In this document: one piece after another, positions 23,345 to 32,415 of the stretch | Numbering within the stretch: the stretch's first letter is position 1 | How the letters are laid out: the number at the start of each line of letters is the position of its first letter | Source of the DNA: an uncultured Ruminococcus sp. | Lineage (GTDB): Bacteria > Bacillota > Clostridia > Oscillospirales > Ruminococcaceae | DNA: 64,000 nucleotides | Reading direction: 5' to 3' | Assembly (NCBI GenBank): GCA_947629455.1 | Contig: CANRDT010000001.1 | Location: 1 to 64,000 of the forward strand | Position numbers and translations under genes: made by a program | Notes under the pieces: model-generated | Database searches by the model: none | What the model saw: the letters and a program-made list of their open reading frames with translations, nothing else | Told to the model about the DNA's origin: nothing

Positions 23345-24160
23345 ATGATAAATATAGGTTTTATTGGTGCGGGAAATATGGGCTACGCCATAATGAAAGG
23401 TATCTGTGCAGGCGCACAGAACGGACAGCAGCCGCTTGCCGATGTCAGGCTGTTTGCATTTGATCCCGACAGCGAAAAACTCAGCCGTCTTTCAGAACTC
23501 GGCGTTACCCTTTGCGAAAGCGAGAGAGAGATCTTTGAAAAAAGCAAGTATGTCTTTCTTGCCGTAAAGCCGCAGCAGCTTGAAGAGGTTATGGACAAGG
23601 TCACGGACTGCGCCGATAATGAAACGGTGATAGTATCTATCTGCGCCGGAATAACCGCCGAATATCTGAAATCAAAAACATTCCCCGATGCCAAAGTGGT
23701 TCTGGTAATGCCGAATACTCCGCTTTTGCTGGGAAAGGGCGCGACCGCTCTTGCAAAAGCCGAACCGTGCAGCGATGAGGAATTTTCGCTTGTATGTTCG
23801 ATATTTGCTTCCTGCGGAAAAATAGCCGTCGTTTCGCAAGACAAGATGAAAGAGATCATTGCTATAAACGGCTCGTCGCCTGCTTTTATATATCTGTACG
23901 CTCAGGCTTTCATTGATTACGCCGATTCGGTCGGCATTGACGCTCAGGCAGCCAAGGAACTTTTCGCTCAGTCGCTCATCGGCGCGGCGGCTATGATGAC
24001 CGACAGCGGATATTCAATGGACGAACTTATCCGTATGGTCTCGTCAAAGGGCGGAACGACTATCGCCGGACTTGACAAGCTGCGTGAGAACGGTCTTGAA
24101 AAGGCTGTGACCGATTGCTGCAAAGCCTGCACCGAACGCGCATATCAGCTGTCTAAATAA
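23345..24160 (+). CDS. proC: pyrroline-5-carboxylate reductase
   Basis: Last step of proline synthesis: reduces 1-pyrroline-5-carboxylate with NAD(P)H. The 271 aa is typical. The N-terminal Rossmann motif is IGFIGAGNMGYAIMKG. VFLAVKPQQLEEV and VMPNTPLLLGKGATAL are core dinucleotide-domain signatures. The C-terminal helical dimer domain has GSSPAFIYLYAQAFIDYADSVG and the diagnostic MVSSKGGTTIAGLDKLRENGL. AAAGAGG lies before the ATG. No proA or proB is adjacent. It is followed by two membrane-protein genes on the same strand, possibly cotranscribed. Confidence 0.97.
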   Translation: MINIGFIGAGNMGYAIMKGICAGAQNGQQPLADVRLFAFDPDSEKLSRLSELGVTLCESEREIFEKSKYVFLAVKPQQLEEVMDKVTDCADNETVIVSICAGITAEYLKSKTFPDAKVVLVMPNTPLLLGKGATALAKAEPCSDEEFSLVCSIFASCGKIAVVSQDKMKEIIAINGSSPAFIYLYAQAFIDYADSVGIDAQAAKELFAQSLIGAAAMMTDSGYSMDELIRMVSSKGGTTIAGLDKLRENGLEKAVTDCCKACTERAYQLSK

Positions 24161-24237
24161 CAGCTTTCGTAGACTGCGCCTGTTCTTATCCGCCGCCTGC
24201 TGCATATAATTTACCATAATTGAATGGGAGTGATCTT

Positions 24238-24843
24238 ATGCAGGAAAACAGGACAAGCGGCGCAGCGGAAAATAAAAACGGATTTTTTATCTTCCTTGCG
24301 GCGGTATCTCTCGCGGGTGTTTTGCTTGGTACGCTCAGCTATTGCTATATGGACAGCGGATTTCTCGAGCGCATATCCTCGCTGGAGGAGAACTTTTTCG
24401 ACGCGCGGCGTTCAGCCGATTATGCGGTGATACTTATGAGATCGCTTTGCTCGTCGACTTTGTTTCTCGGAGCGGCATTTATTCTGGGATTTTCGGCAGT
24501 GGGTCAGCCGCTTGCGGTCGCTGTGCCGATAGTCAGGGGGATAGGTCTCGGCGCGGCAATGGCGCAGATCTACTCCGCAAACGGCACTTCGGGAATACTT
24601 ACCTGTGCGCTTTTGCTGATACCCTCCGCTCTTATATCGACATTTGCGCTGATAAGGGGAGTTATGCTTTCGGTCGAAATGTCGGACAGACTGCTTTCTG
24701 ACGTTCTCTCCGACCGTTCGCAGGAGGATATGCTTGAAAATACTAAAGTATATGGCGCTTCATTTATCGCGCTGGAGGCGGTAATGGCAGTATCGGCGGC
24801 GATCGACTGCTTATGCACGGTGATGTTTATTGACAGGATCTGA
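24238..24843 (+). CDS. SpoIIM-like membrane protein
   Basis: A 201-aa protein with about four or five hydrophobic segments. The first segment GFFIFLAAVSLAGVLLGTLS and the central FILGFSAVGQPLAVAVPIVRGIGLG resemble stage II sporulation protein M, which acts with SpoIID and SpoIIP to drive engulfment by peptidoglycan remodelling. No spoIID or spoIIP is nearby, so the match is by motif and length (SpoIIM is about 210 aa). The ATG at 24238 has GGGAG 7 bases upstream. A poor promoter (TTCTTA, 16 bases, TATAAT at 24205-24210) may serve it. Confidence 0.6.
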   Translation: MQENRTSGAAENKNGFFIFLAAVSLAGVLLGTLSYCYMDSGFLERISSLEENFFDARRSADYAVILMRSLCSSTLFLGAAFILGFSAVGQPLAVAVPIVRGIGLGAAMAQIYSANGTSGILTCALLLIPSALISTFALIRGVMLSVEMSDRLLSDVLSDRSQEDMLENTKVYGASFIALEAVMAVSAAIDCLCTVMFIDRI

Positions 24844-24886
24844 TCCTGCTTTCTGATTATTTTTATCCATATAAAGGAGTTTTAAA

Positions 24887-25756
24887 ATGGCATTAATGGG
24901 AAACGGTATGCCGAGAATGCCGGCTGAAAAAAAAGGAATTTTCAAATTTTTCGAGATATACGGACGACGTTGCTGGAATCTTATGGGATTGAATCTGCTT
25001 TATTTCATAATTTTCCTGCCGTCGCTACTCGGCGGTTATCTGGTGAACAAGACGCAGAGTTATGCGCCGCTTTCACTCGCTCTGCTGACTGCGATAATGT
25101 TCGGACCCGCGACCGCCGCTATGACCAAGATCTGCCGCAATTATTCTCAGGAACGCAACGCTTTTCTGCTTTCCGACTTCTTTGACACCATAAAGAAAAA
25201 TATCAAACAGAGCCTTATTATGGGAATAATCGACACGATCTTTATCCTCGGATTTGCCGTCGCTATCCCGACGTATAAAATAAACGCCGAGGAGAACCCC
25301 GTTATCTATATCCCCTTTGCGATCAGCCTCAGCTGCCTTATCGTGTTCTTTATGATGCATTTTTATATCTACCTGATGATCGTTTCAACCAACCTCAATA
25401 TGCGGCAGATACTCAAAAACTCTTTCTTTTTAGTATTTTTGGGAGTAAAACAGGGGATATACTGCCTGCTTGTCATTATTGCGGTCGTCGCGCTTATGGC
25501 TATGCTGTGGCCGTATACGCTGTTTATCATTCCGTTCTGGCCGTTTTCGTTTATTTGCTTTGCGATATGCTTTAACTGCTATCCCGTTATCAGGAAAATA
25601 GTTATCCAGCCATATTATGACGCAAGGGGAGAAGAGAACCCCGAGTTTGATTATCTGCGCAAGAAGCCGGACGAGAACCTGTTTGAGGATAGTCCGCAGC
25701 TTGAAAAGACCGAAAAGAAACAGTCGTCCGGCAAAAAGGGACGGACTATATCATAA
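24887..25756 (+). CDS. YesL-like (DUF624) membrane protein
   Basis: A 289-aa membrane protein with about six hydrophobic segments and a charged cytoplasmic tail (from about residue 245, rich in E, K and S). The N-terminal KKGIFKFFEIYGRRCWNLMGLNLLYFI and the loop FGPATAAMTKICRNYSQERN are typical of DUF624/YesL proteins, which often sit by sugar transport or glycosidase genes in Firmicutes. No such genes are here, so no substrate can be proposed. GGAG lies 9 bases before the ATG. The next gene starts 23 bases later and may be cotranscribed. Confidence 0.7.
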   Translation: MALMGNGMPRMPAEKKGIFKFFEIYGRRCWNLMGLNLLYFIIFLPSLLGGYLVNKTQSYAPLSLALLTAIMFGPATAAMTKICRNYSQERNAFLLSDFFDTIKKNIKQSLIMGIIDTIFILGFAVAIPTYKINAEENPVIYIPFAISLSCLIVFFMMHFYIYLMIVSTNLNMRQILKNSFFLVFLGVKQGIYCLLVIIAVVALMAMLWPYTLFIIPFWPFSFICFAICFNCYPVIRKIVIQPYYDARGEENPEFDYLRKKPDENLFEDSPQLEKTEKKQSSGKKGRTIS

Positions 25757-25779
25757 TTTAAAATGTGAGGAGAATTGTT

Positions 25780-26922
25780 ATGAGCAGTATCACACGCAGA
25801 AGTATGGACAAGCTTGGTATCTCTACATCTCTTCTGGGATTCGGCTGTATGAGATTCCCGACGGGAAAGGACGGCAGGATCGACGAGGAGCTGTCCGAAA
25901 AGATGATAGATACCGCGATCGCCGCAGGGGTGAATTACATTGATACCGCATATCCTTACCACGGCGGAGAGAGCGAACCGTTTGTCGGCAGGGTGCTTGA
26001 CAAATACCCGAGAGATTCGTATTTTCTTGCGACAAAGCTGCCCTGTTGGGAGGTCAATTCTCTTGACGATGCAAAAAGACTCTTTCAGTCGCAGCTTGAG
26101 CGTCTTAATAAAGATCATGTGGATTTTTACCTTCTCCACGCCCTTAGCAGGGACAGGTGGGAGAATATGCTCAAATTGGGAGTAGTGGAATACTGCGAAC
26201 AGCTGAAAGCGGAGGGAAAGATAAGGTACTTCGGATTCTCTTTCCACGATTCATATGAAGTTTTTGAAGAGATAATCACTTACCGCAGCTGGGATTTCTG
26301 TCAGATACAGCTTAATTATATGGACGCCGACGAGCAGGCAGGACTTAAAGGTTACAAGCTCTGCGAAAAGCTCGGCGTTCCGCTTGTGGTAATGGAACCT
26401 GTAAAGGGCGGTTCGCTTGCCGTTCTGCCTGAGGATATAACCAACCATTTCCGCAGCCTTGACAGCGAAAGATCGACCGCGTCGTGGGCGATGAGATGGG
26501 TAGGCACTCTTCCGGGTGTAAAGGTCATTCTCAGCGGTATGTCCTCCCCCGAACAGGTAGCCGACAACATTTGTACCTTTACGGATTTTGAACCGCTCAC
26601 CGTAAAGCAGGTCGAGGAGGTAAATCGGATAGCGCAGCTCCTCAAACGCAGAGTAAACAACGGCTGCACGGGCTGTAACTATTGTATGCCTTGCCCTGCA
26701 GGAGTAAATATCCCCTATAATTTCAGGATATGGAATACATACGGCATATACGAAAACGCAAACTCCACCAAATGGGAGTGGGAGCATAATATAGAGGACT
26801 CTCAGAAAGCCAAGAACTGTGTCAAGTGCGGCAAATGCGAGAAAGCTTGTCCGCAAAAGATAAGCATACGCAGCGATCTGGAAAAATTGCAGAGTCAGCT
26901 TGACGGACTTGAATACAAGTGA
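25780..26922 (+). CDS. aldo/keto reductase with C-terminal 4Fe-4S domain
   Basis: A 380-aa oxidoreductase. Residues 1-280 form an aldo/keto reductase barrel: FGCMRFP, the Asp/Tyr pair in YIDTAYPYHGGESE, the Lys in LATKLPCW and His in FYLLHAL. The C-terminal 100 residues carry a Cys-rich CTGCNYCMPCPAGVNIP and a ferredoxin motif CVKCGKCEKACP, enough for one or two iron-sulfur clusters. This fusion is common in anaerobic Clostridia and suggests electron exchange with ferredoxin-like carriers; substrate unknown. The ATG at 25780 follows GAGGAG. A GTG 15 bases earlier overlaps that site and is rejected. Confidence 0.9.
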   Translation: MSSITRRSMDKLGISTSLLGFGCMRFPTGKDGRIDEELSEKMIDTAIAAGVNYIDTAYPYHGGESEPFVGRVLDKYPRDSYFLATKLPCWEVNSLDDAKRLFQSQLERLNKDHVDFYLLHALSRDRWENMLKLGVVEYCEQLKAEGKIRYFGFSFHDSYEVFEEIITYRSWDFCQIQLNYMDADEQAGLKGYKLCEKLGVPLVVMEPVKGGSLAVLPEDITNHFRSLDSERSTASWAMRWVGTLPGVKVILSGMSSPEQVADNICTFTDFEPLTVKQVEEVNRIAQLLKRRVNNGCTGCNYCMPCPAGVNIPYNFRIWNTYGIYENANSTKWEWEHNIEDSQKAKNCVKCGKCEKACPQKISIRSDLEKLQSQLDGLEYK

Positions 26923-26947
26923 TCTTGTTTCGGAAAGGAATTGTAAA

Positions 26948-28195
26948 ATGAGTGAAATTCGCGACATAGGTCTGTGGGAAAGCGGAAAGCGCAAGATCGA
27001 CTGGGTGCGCAGGAATATGTGCCTGCTGCGCAGCGTTGAGGAACAGTTCAGAGAAGAAAGACCTTTTGACGGTCTGAAAGTCGCTCTGTCGATACATCTC
27101 GAGGCAAAGACGGCATATCTTTGCAAGGTGCTTGCGGCTGGCGGCGCTGAGATGTTTATTACGGGCAGCAATCCGCTGTCAACTCAGGACGATGTTGCCG
27201 CCGCTCTGGTGCATGACGGACTTAATGTCTATGCCTGGCACGGCGCGACCGCGGAGGAATATCACAGGCATATTTCCGCAGTGGTGAGCGCAGGACCGAA
27301 TATCATAATCGACGACGGCGGCGATCTGGTAAATATGATACACAACGAATATCCCGAGCTGATACCGAACGTTATCGGCGGCTGCGAGGAGACCACGACC
27401 GGAATAATTCGCCTTATCGCGATGAATAAAGCAGGTCAGCTGAAATTCCCCATGGTGCTTGTCAACAACGCAAGGTGTAAGTATCTTTTCGATAACCGCT
27501 ACGGTACGGGACAGTCTGTATGGGACGGTATCAACCGCACGACAAATCTCATAGTCGCAGGAAAAAATGTAGTCGTGGCAGGTTACGGCTGGTGCGGCAA
27601 GGGCGTTGCTATGCGCGCAAAGGGTATGGGAGCGTCGGTCATTATCACCGAGATAGACCCGATAAAGGCTATGGAGGCGGTAATGGACGGCTTTAAGGTA
27701 ATGAAAATGGAAGAGGCTGCCAAGATAGGCGATCTCTTTATTACCGTGACGGGCTGCAGGGACGTTATCACCGAAAAATCTTTTATGAATATGAAAGACG
27801 GAGCTATACTGTGCAATGCAGGCCATTTTGACTGTGAAGTCGATGTTGCGGGTCTTAAAAAACTTGCCGTTGAAAGCAAGCCTGCGCGCGCTAATATCGA
27901 CGGTTACAAACTGCCGAACGGCAATAACCTGTTCGTTATCGGCGAGGGCAGACTGGTAAATCTTGCCGCAGGGGACGGTCACCCTGCCGAGATCATGGAT
28001 ATGTCTTTCGCCATTCAGGCTCTGTCGGCGGCGTATCTTGTAAAGAATAAAGATTCTCTCGATGATATGATAATCGCCGTTCCTGAGGAGATCGACAGCG
28101 ACGTTGCAAACCGCAAGCTGAAATTCTGGGGATTAGAGATAGACTCGCTTACCAGAGAGCAGGAAAAATATCTCAACAGCTGGCAGATAGACTGA
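26948..28195 (+). CDS. ahcY: S-adenosylhomocysteine hydrolase
   Basis: Cleaves S-adenosylhomocysteine to homocysteine and adenosine (or the inosine form in some anaerobes), using bound NAD. The 415 aa is the short bacterial/archaeal form. It has GCEETTTGIIRL, the NAD-site VVVAGYGWCGKGVAMRAKGMG and the Lys-Asp-Asn set in NNARCKYLFDN, plus GHFDCEVDV near the end of the NAD domain. The C-terminus ends in YLNSWQID rather than the canonical Lys-Tyr pair of the long form. The ATG at 26948 has GAAAGGA upstream. It follows the aldo/keto reductase gene by 25 bases. Confidence 0.93.
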   Translation: MSEIRDIGLWESGKRKIDWVRRNMCLLRSVEEQFREERPFDGLKVALSIHLEAKTAYLCKVLAAGGAEMFITGSNPLSTQDDVAAALVHDGLNVYAWHGATAEEYHRHISAVVSAGPNIIIDDGGDLVNMIHNEYPELIPNVIGGCEETTTGIIRLIAMNKAGQLKFPMVLVNNARCKYLFDNRYGTGQSVWDGINRTTNLIVAGKNVVVAGYGWCGKGVAMRAKGMGASVIITEIDPIKAMEAVMDGFKVMKMEEAAKIGDLFITVTGCRDVITEKSFMNMKDGAILCNAGHFDCEVDVAGLKKLAVESKPARANIDGYKLPNGNNLFVIGEGRLVNLAAGDGHPAEIMDMSFAIQALSAAYLVKNKDSLDDMIIAVPEEIDSDVANRKLKFWGLEIDSLTREQEKYLNSWQID

Positions 28196-28269
28196 TCTTG
28201 ACTATCCCGATATTTTTCTTTCGGATCAGGTTTTAAAATGTGATTTTCTGTGCAAATTATTAATATGAC

Positions 28270-28322
28270 AGTGCCGCACAAAGACCTACTTACGGTTTTT
28301 CATACAATCATTGTGCGGCGCT
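28270..28322 (+). repeat. 12-bp inverted repeat with 29-base loop
   Basis: GCCGCACAA (28273-28281) pairs with TTGTGCGGC (28311-28319); the ends extend by three pairs with one G-T. No T-run follows, so it is not a plain terminator of ahcY. It ends 30 bases before the CmpB-family gene and could form a leader hairpin. Confidence 0.6.
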
Positions 28323-28352
28323 ATATGTAATTTTGCGCAGGGAGGTGAGCTG

Positions 28353-28796
28353 TTGAAACCAAAGATCCTGAAAGGACTTGCCATTTCCTCTTTCGGAGGT
28401 CTGGCTTACGGACTGACGGAAATAATCGTGCGCGGATTCACACATATTTCAATGGGTCTGCTGGGCGGCATAGCTATGCTTGTGATACATCTGCTCAACG
28501 ATCAGCGCAGAGAAGGGACGAATTATTTCGCGTTGATCTCCGTGAGCGGAGCGTTTATTACTTCTATGGAATTTCTTACCGGCGAGATATTAAACGGCGC
28601 GTTTGGTATGAATATCTGGGATTATTCGGAAGTGCCGCTGAATTTTGACGGACAGATCTGTCTGCCGTTCGCTTTTCTGTGGATATTGCTTTCTGCGGTA
28701 GGCGTAGCGGCTGACGATTTTATGCGCTGGAAAATGTTCGGAGAGGAAAAGAATTTCTACCGATTTATACGAAAAAAGCAACGGACTGCCGCATAA
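28353..28796 (+). CDS. CmpB-family putative ABC-transporter membrane protein
   Basis: A 147-aa membrane protein with about four hydrophobic segments. The signature MNIWDYSEVPLNFDGQICLP followed by FAFLWILLSAVG matches the PF06541/CmpB family, named for putative transport but of unproven function. Most of the soluble C-terminus is basic. The TTG at 28353 is preferred because GGAGG lies 7 bases upstream; no ATG is in the right place. It ends inside the loop of the shared bidirectional terminator with ispD. Confidence 0.7.
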   Translation: MKPKILKGLAISSFGGLAYGLTEIIVRGFTHISMGLLGGIAMLVIHLLNDQRREGTNYFALISVSGAFITSMEFLTGEILNGAFGMNIWDYSEVPLNFDGQICLPFAFLWILLSAVGVAADDFMRWKMFGEEKNFYRFIRKKQRTAA

Positions 28797-28815
28797 CAAG
28801 CAGTCCGTTTTGTAT
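28781..28815. terminator. bidirectional terminator between CmpB gene and ispD
   Basis: ACGGACTG (28781-28788) pairs with CAGTCCGT (28801-28808), followed on + by TTTTGTATTTG and on - by TGCTTTTTT. The + gene's stop lies in the loop. Confidence 0.85.
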
Positions 28816-28825
28816 TTGTAAAAGC

Positions 28826-29533
28826 TTATATATCAGTCATTTTTGCTATCGCCTGCGCCAGCAGCATATCGAGAGGAGTCGTGATCTTTATGTTTTCCCG
28901 ACAGCCCTCCACCATATGAACATCTTCTCCGCTTACAGTGAAAATGCTGCAGGTATCTGTCAAAGCGTTCTTCTGCTCATCTGTAAGACGTGAGAAAGTA
29001 TCCCTGAGCAGCTTTATCTTAAACGTCTGCGGTGTCTGGGCGTGGAACATCTGCGATCTCGGCGGCGAATCGGTTATGGTCAGTCCGTCCTCGCTGCGCA
29101 GTATCGTATCCACCGCGCCGACGACCGTGCCGCATGCTCCGTACTCTGCCGCACAGGAAATGTTATCTCTGATGATCTTCTCCGTCACAAACGGACGCAC
29201 CGCGTCGTGAGTAATTATAATATCTCCGCCACCGACGTCAAAATCTTCAAGTATGCTGTCGGTTATGAGCATTACGGTCTGATTGCGCTCTGAGCCGCCC
29301 GGAATTACTTTCAGACGGCTGCCGTCAATGCGGAATTTATCTGCAAGCTCCTGTGTATATCCGACCCAATCAGGGTGGACTGCGGCATATACGCGCGTTA
29401 TATCCTTTACTTCAAGGAATTTCAATATCGTCCTGATAATAATGGGAACGCCGTCAATTTCAAGAAACTGTTTGGGAATGTCCGCACCCATACGCGTTCC
29501 TGTGCCGCCTGCCGCTATACCTGCGAATACCAT
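28826..29533 (-). CDS. ispD: 2-C-methyl-D-erythritol 4-phosphate cytidylyltransferase
   Basis: Third step of the non-mevalonate isoprenoid pathway: joins MEP and CTP to give CDP-methylerythritol. The 235 aa is standard. It shows IAAGGTGTRMG (CTP site), DIPKQFLEIDG, the HPDW loop, HDAVRPFVTEK and ETPQTFKI-like HAQTPQTFKI. The start is the ATG at 29533, 5 bases after the prs stop, so it is cotranscribed with prs. ispF is not adjacent. The start has an internal-prs ribosome site. Confidence 0.95.
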   Translation of the reverse strand: MVFAGIAAGGTGTRMGADIPKQFLEIDGVPIIIRTILKFLEVKDITRVYAAVHPDWVGYTQELADKFRIDGSRLKVIPGGSERNQTVMLITDSILEDFDVGGGDIIITHDAVRPFVTEKIIRDNISCAAEYGACGTVVGAVDTILRSEDGLTITDSPPRSQMFHAQTPQTFKIKLLRDTFSRLTDEQKNALTDTCSIFTVSGEDVHMVEGCRENIKITTPLDMLLAQAIAKMTDI

Positions 29534-29538
29534 GGCGC

Positions 29539-30684
29539 TCAGACGTTATACTTGTCCAGAAGTGACTGTATTTTCTGGTGAGGGTCTATTATCTTTGAAA
29601 TGGAAAAATCGTGATTTAACGATGCAATGAAATATGCGATGTATTTGGAGCAGTCCACCTCGTGGAACCATTCTCTTTCAAGCAGCTGCGGTGAACGGTA
29701 GGTGAGGTTAGTGCCGTAAACGCCGTCTACAATACCGTCGGCGTAAGCCTGATCGAATTTTTCAAGACCGTTCGTGAAAATGGCGTAAGTAGCGTAGCAG
29801 TAGATCTTGCTCGCCTTGCGCTTTTTAAGTTCAACGGCAATATCGAGCATGGATTCTCCTGAAGAAATTATGTCGTCGGCAATGAATATCTGTTTTCCGG
29901 TCACGTCGTTTCCGAGATACTCGTGAGCGACTATTGGGTTTCTGCCGTTGACGATCACCGAGTAATCGCGCCGCTTGTAGAACATTCCCAGATCGACGCC
30001 CAGTACGGAAGCGTAATACATATTTCTGTTTATTGCGCCCTCGTCGGGAGATACTATCATAAAATGCTGCTTGTCGGGCTTGAAATCCTTTATCGTGCGG
30101 AACATTGCTTTAAGCACCTGATAGGAGGGGATTATGTTGTCAAATCCCATAAGCGGAACGGCGTTCTGTACTCTCGGGTCGTGAGCGTCGAAAGTCAGGA
30201 TATTTTCTATCCCCATAGATTCCAGCTCCTGCAATGCAACGGCGCAGTCGAGCGATTCGCGGTAGCTGCGGCGATGCTGTCTGCCGCCGTAAAGGGAGGG
30301 CATAATTACGTTTATCCTGTGCGCTTTACCGCTTGCCGCCTGAATTATTCTTTTGAGATCCTGATAATGATCGTCGGGCGACATTGCGTTTTTCATACCG
30401 AAATAATCATAAGTACAGCTGTAGTTTCCCACATCGCAGAGGATAAACAGATCGTTTCCGCGAACGGTGGACTTGATAAGTCCCTTGCCGTCCCCCGAGG
30501 AAAATCTCGGACAATCGGTCTCGATCAGGTAGGAATCCTTTTCGATACCGTGATTGTTTGCCCATTTGACGAGATAATCGTTTATCTTTGCGCCAAGCTC
30601 TTTCGCCCCGTCCATTGCGATAAGACCGAGAGGAGCGACCATTGTAGCGGGATCAAAAATAATGTCGTTGTTCGATTTTTCCAT
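29539..30684 (-). CDS. prs: ribose-phosphate pyrophosphokinase, extended form
   Basis: Makes PRPP from ribose 5-phosphate and ATP, used for nucleotides, His, Trp and NAD. At 381 aa it is about 65 residues longer than common Prs. The extra length is mainly N-terminal, before the first Rossmann domain, and in internal insertions. The PRPP loop is IFIADDIISSGESMLDIAVEL; the second domain has MIVSPDEGAINRN; the ATP-ribose region is PSLYGGRQHRRSY. The ATG at 30684 follows ACGGAGGT by 6 bases. Clostridia often carry this longer type. Activity is inferred from the conserved PRPP loop. Confidence 0.92.
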   Translation of the reverse strand: MEKSNNDIIFDPATMVAPLGLIAMDGAKELGAKINDYLVKWANNHGIEKDSYLIETDCPRFSSGDGKGLIKSTVRGNDLFILCDVGNYSCTYDYFGMKNAMSPDDHYQDLKRIIQAASGKAHRINVIMPSLYGGRQHRRSYRESLDCAVALQELESMGIENILTFDAHDPRVQNAVPLMGFDNIIPSYQVLKAMFRTIKDFKPDKQHFMIVSPDEGAINRNMYYASVLGVDLGMFYKRRDYSVIVNGRNPIVAHEYLGNDVTGKQIFIADDIISSGESMLDIAVELKKRKASKIYCYATYAIFTNGLEKFDQAYADGIVDGVYGTNLTYRSPQLLEREWFHEVDCSKYIAYFIASLNHDFSISKIIDPHQKIQSLLDKYNV

Positions 30685-30727
30685 AATTTTACCTCCGTCA
30701 GACATAATTTCAACAGAATATAATATT

Positions 30728-30756
30728 ATTATACTTCATATATCCGATTTTTACAA
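30728..30756 (-). promoter_or_regulatory. sigma-A promoter of prs-ispD
   Basis: On the - strand TTGTAA (30756-30751), 17-base spacer, TATAAT (30733-30728); prs starts 44 bases downstream. Confidence 0.8.
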
Positions 30757-30887
30757 TACCCCTGAAAAAATTTTATTATTTTCACAAAAAGGCGGCTGTC
30801 TTTGAAAAATATTTGGCAGGTGTTTTTATCAGCCGCATACCGTTTCGCAGAAAATATAATATTTTACAGCTTTGGGCAAAAAAACAC

Positions 30888-30916
30888 TTGCGTTTTGCAA
30901 AGAATTGTTATATAAT
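30888..30916 (+). promoter_or_regulatory. sigma-A promoter of the murD operon
   Basis: TTGCGT (30888-30893), 17-base spacer, perfect TATAAT (30911-30916). The gene starts 95 bases later. The operon it opens runs to about 43929. Confidence 0.8.
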
Positions 30917-31010
30917 ATAATAGATTAATTGTGTATAGATGCAATGTCGGATACATAATTATACATTTGTAAGGATAACAGAACATTTGGTTTAAGACAG
31001 GAGTTGCGCT

Positions 31011-32402
31011 ATGACAAAGGCTCAGAGATATTTTAATACGATGAAGGATAAGAGAGTTGCTTTTATCGGGACGGGAGTAAGCCATACGGAGCTTATCAAG
31101 CTTTTTCTCTCAAAGGGAATAAACTGCGTGGTGTGCGATAAAAAGGACGAGGATACGTTCGACCCCGATCTCTATGAAGAACTTTCCGCAAGGGGAGCGG
31201 AGTTTTCGCTCGGTGAAGGCTATCTCGATGAAATATTCAAATGCGATGTGGTCTTCCGCACGCCGGGAATGTACTACAATAACGAAACGCTTACCAAGGC
31301 AAGACAAGAGGGAATAGTGGTCACTTCGGAAATGGAAACATTTTTCGACCTTTGCCCCTGCAAGACCTACGCAATAACAGGTTCGGACGGTAAAACGACT
31401 ACGACTACTCTCGTATCGGAATTTCTTAAAGCGGAGGGTAGGCGCGTCCACCTCGGCGGAAATATCGGAAAAGCGCTGCTGCCGTTAGTTGAAACGATTT
31501 CCGAAACGGATTCGGCTGTAGTAGAGCTTTCAAGTTTTCAGCTTATTTCAATGAGGGAATCGCCCGACGTTGCCGGTATCACGAATATAAGACCCAATCA
31601 TCTTAATGTTCACAAGACAATGGAGGAGTATACGCAGGCAAAGTGTAATATCCTCTATCATCAGAATGCTTATTCAAGAGCTGTTCTCAGTATGGACGAC
31701 GAGGTGACAAGGGGTCTTGCTCCGCTGGTGAGAGGACGGCTGGCATATTTCAGCAGAACGCAGAAAGTTGAAAACGGCGCGTTTCTCAGAGAGGACGGTA
31801 TGCTTTGCTACAACGATCACGGCAAAGTCACTGAATACGTCCATATGAACGACATCAGGATACCCGGTATGCATAACGTTGAGGATTATCTGACGGCTAT
31901 CGCAATGACTTACGGGGAGGTAAAGCCTGAAACTGTCGCAAAGATCGCGGCGGAATTCGGCGGAGTAGAACACCGTATCGAATTTGTGCGCGAGCTTGAC
32001 GGAGTAAAATATTACAACAATTCCATAGCGTCAAGTCCGACGAGAGTTCTTGCCTGCCTTGCCGCGTTCGATCAGAAACAGATACTTATCCAGGGCGGCT
32101 CGGATAAAGGCATATCCTTTGAACCTATGGCTGACGCTATATGCGAAAAGGCGAAACTGCTGATACTTATGGGCGAAACTGCCGAGAAGATAAAAGCGGC
32201 AGTAACGTCGTCCGAAAAATTTGCCGACAGCGGTCTGCGAATAATTATGGTAAAAAATATGCAGGAGGCAGTTGCTCAGGCGCACGAAAATGCCGAATCG
32301 GGCGACATAGTCACACTTTCGCCTGCCTGCGCAAGCTTTGATATGTACAGAATGTTTGAGGAAAGAGGTAATCATTTCAAGCAGCTGGTAAATCAGCTTT
32401 GA
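31011..32402 (+). CDS. murD: UDP-N-acetylmuramoyl-L-alanine--D-glutamate ligase
   Basis: Adds D-Glu to UDP-MurNAc-L-Ala in peptidoglycan precursor synthesis, ATP-dependent, in the cytoplasm. The 463 aa fits the Mur ligase family. N-terminal nucleotide-sugar domain with FIGTGVSHTELIK; central ATPase domain with ITGSDGKTTTTTLVSEF (P-loop) and GNIGKALL; NIRPNHLNVH as the MurD NxxxDHL-type motif; C-terminal binding domain starting near HRIEFV with YNNSIASSPT. The usual NDSKATN of MurD reads NNSIASSP here. ATG start with CAGGAG upstream. First gene of the long operon. Confidence 0.95.
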   Translation: MTKAQRYFNTMKDKRVAFIGTGVSHTELIKLFLSKGINCVVCDKKDEDTFDPDLYEELSARGAEFSLGEGYLDEIFKCDVVFRTPGMYYNNETLTKARQEGIVVTSEMETFFDLCPCKTYAITGSDGKTTTTTLVSEFLKAEGRRVHLGGNIGKALLPLVETISETDSAVVELSSFQLISMRESPDVAGITNIRPNHLNVHKTMEEYTQAKCNILYHQNAYSRAVLSMDDEVTRGLAPLVRGRLAYFSRTQKVENGAFLREDGMLCYNDHGKVTEYVHMNDIRIPGMHNVEDYLTAIAMTYGEVKPETVAKIAAEFGGVEHRIEFVRELDGVKYYNNSIASSPTRVLACLAAFDQKQILIQGGSDKGISFEPMADAICEKAKLLILMGETAEKIKAAVTSSEKFADSGLRIIMVKNMQEAVAQAHENAESGDIVTLSPACASFDMYRMFEERGNHFKQLVNQL

Positions 32403-32415
32403 GCTTGGGGAAAAT

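Larger units (their letters stand above)
30685..31010. other. divergent prs/murD intergenic region
   Basis: About 325 bases with two outward sigma-A promoters, one each way, about 130 bases apart. Between them lies an imperfect hairpin, CGGCTG/CAGCCG, around 30792-30834. AT-rich and non-coding elsewhere. Confidence 0.75.
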
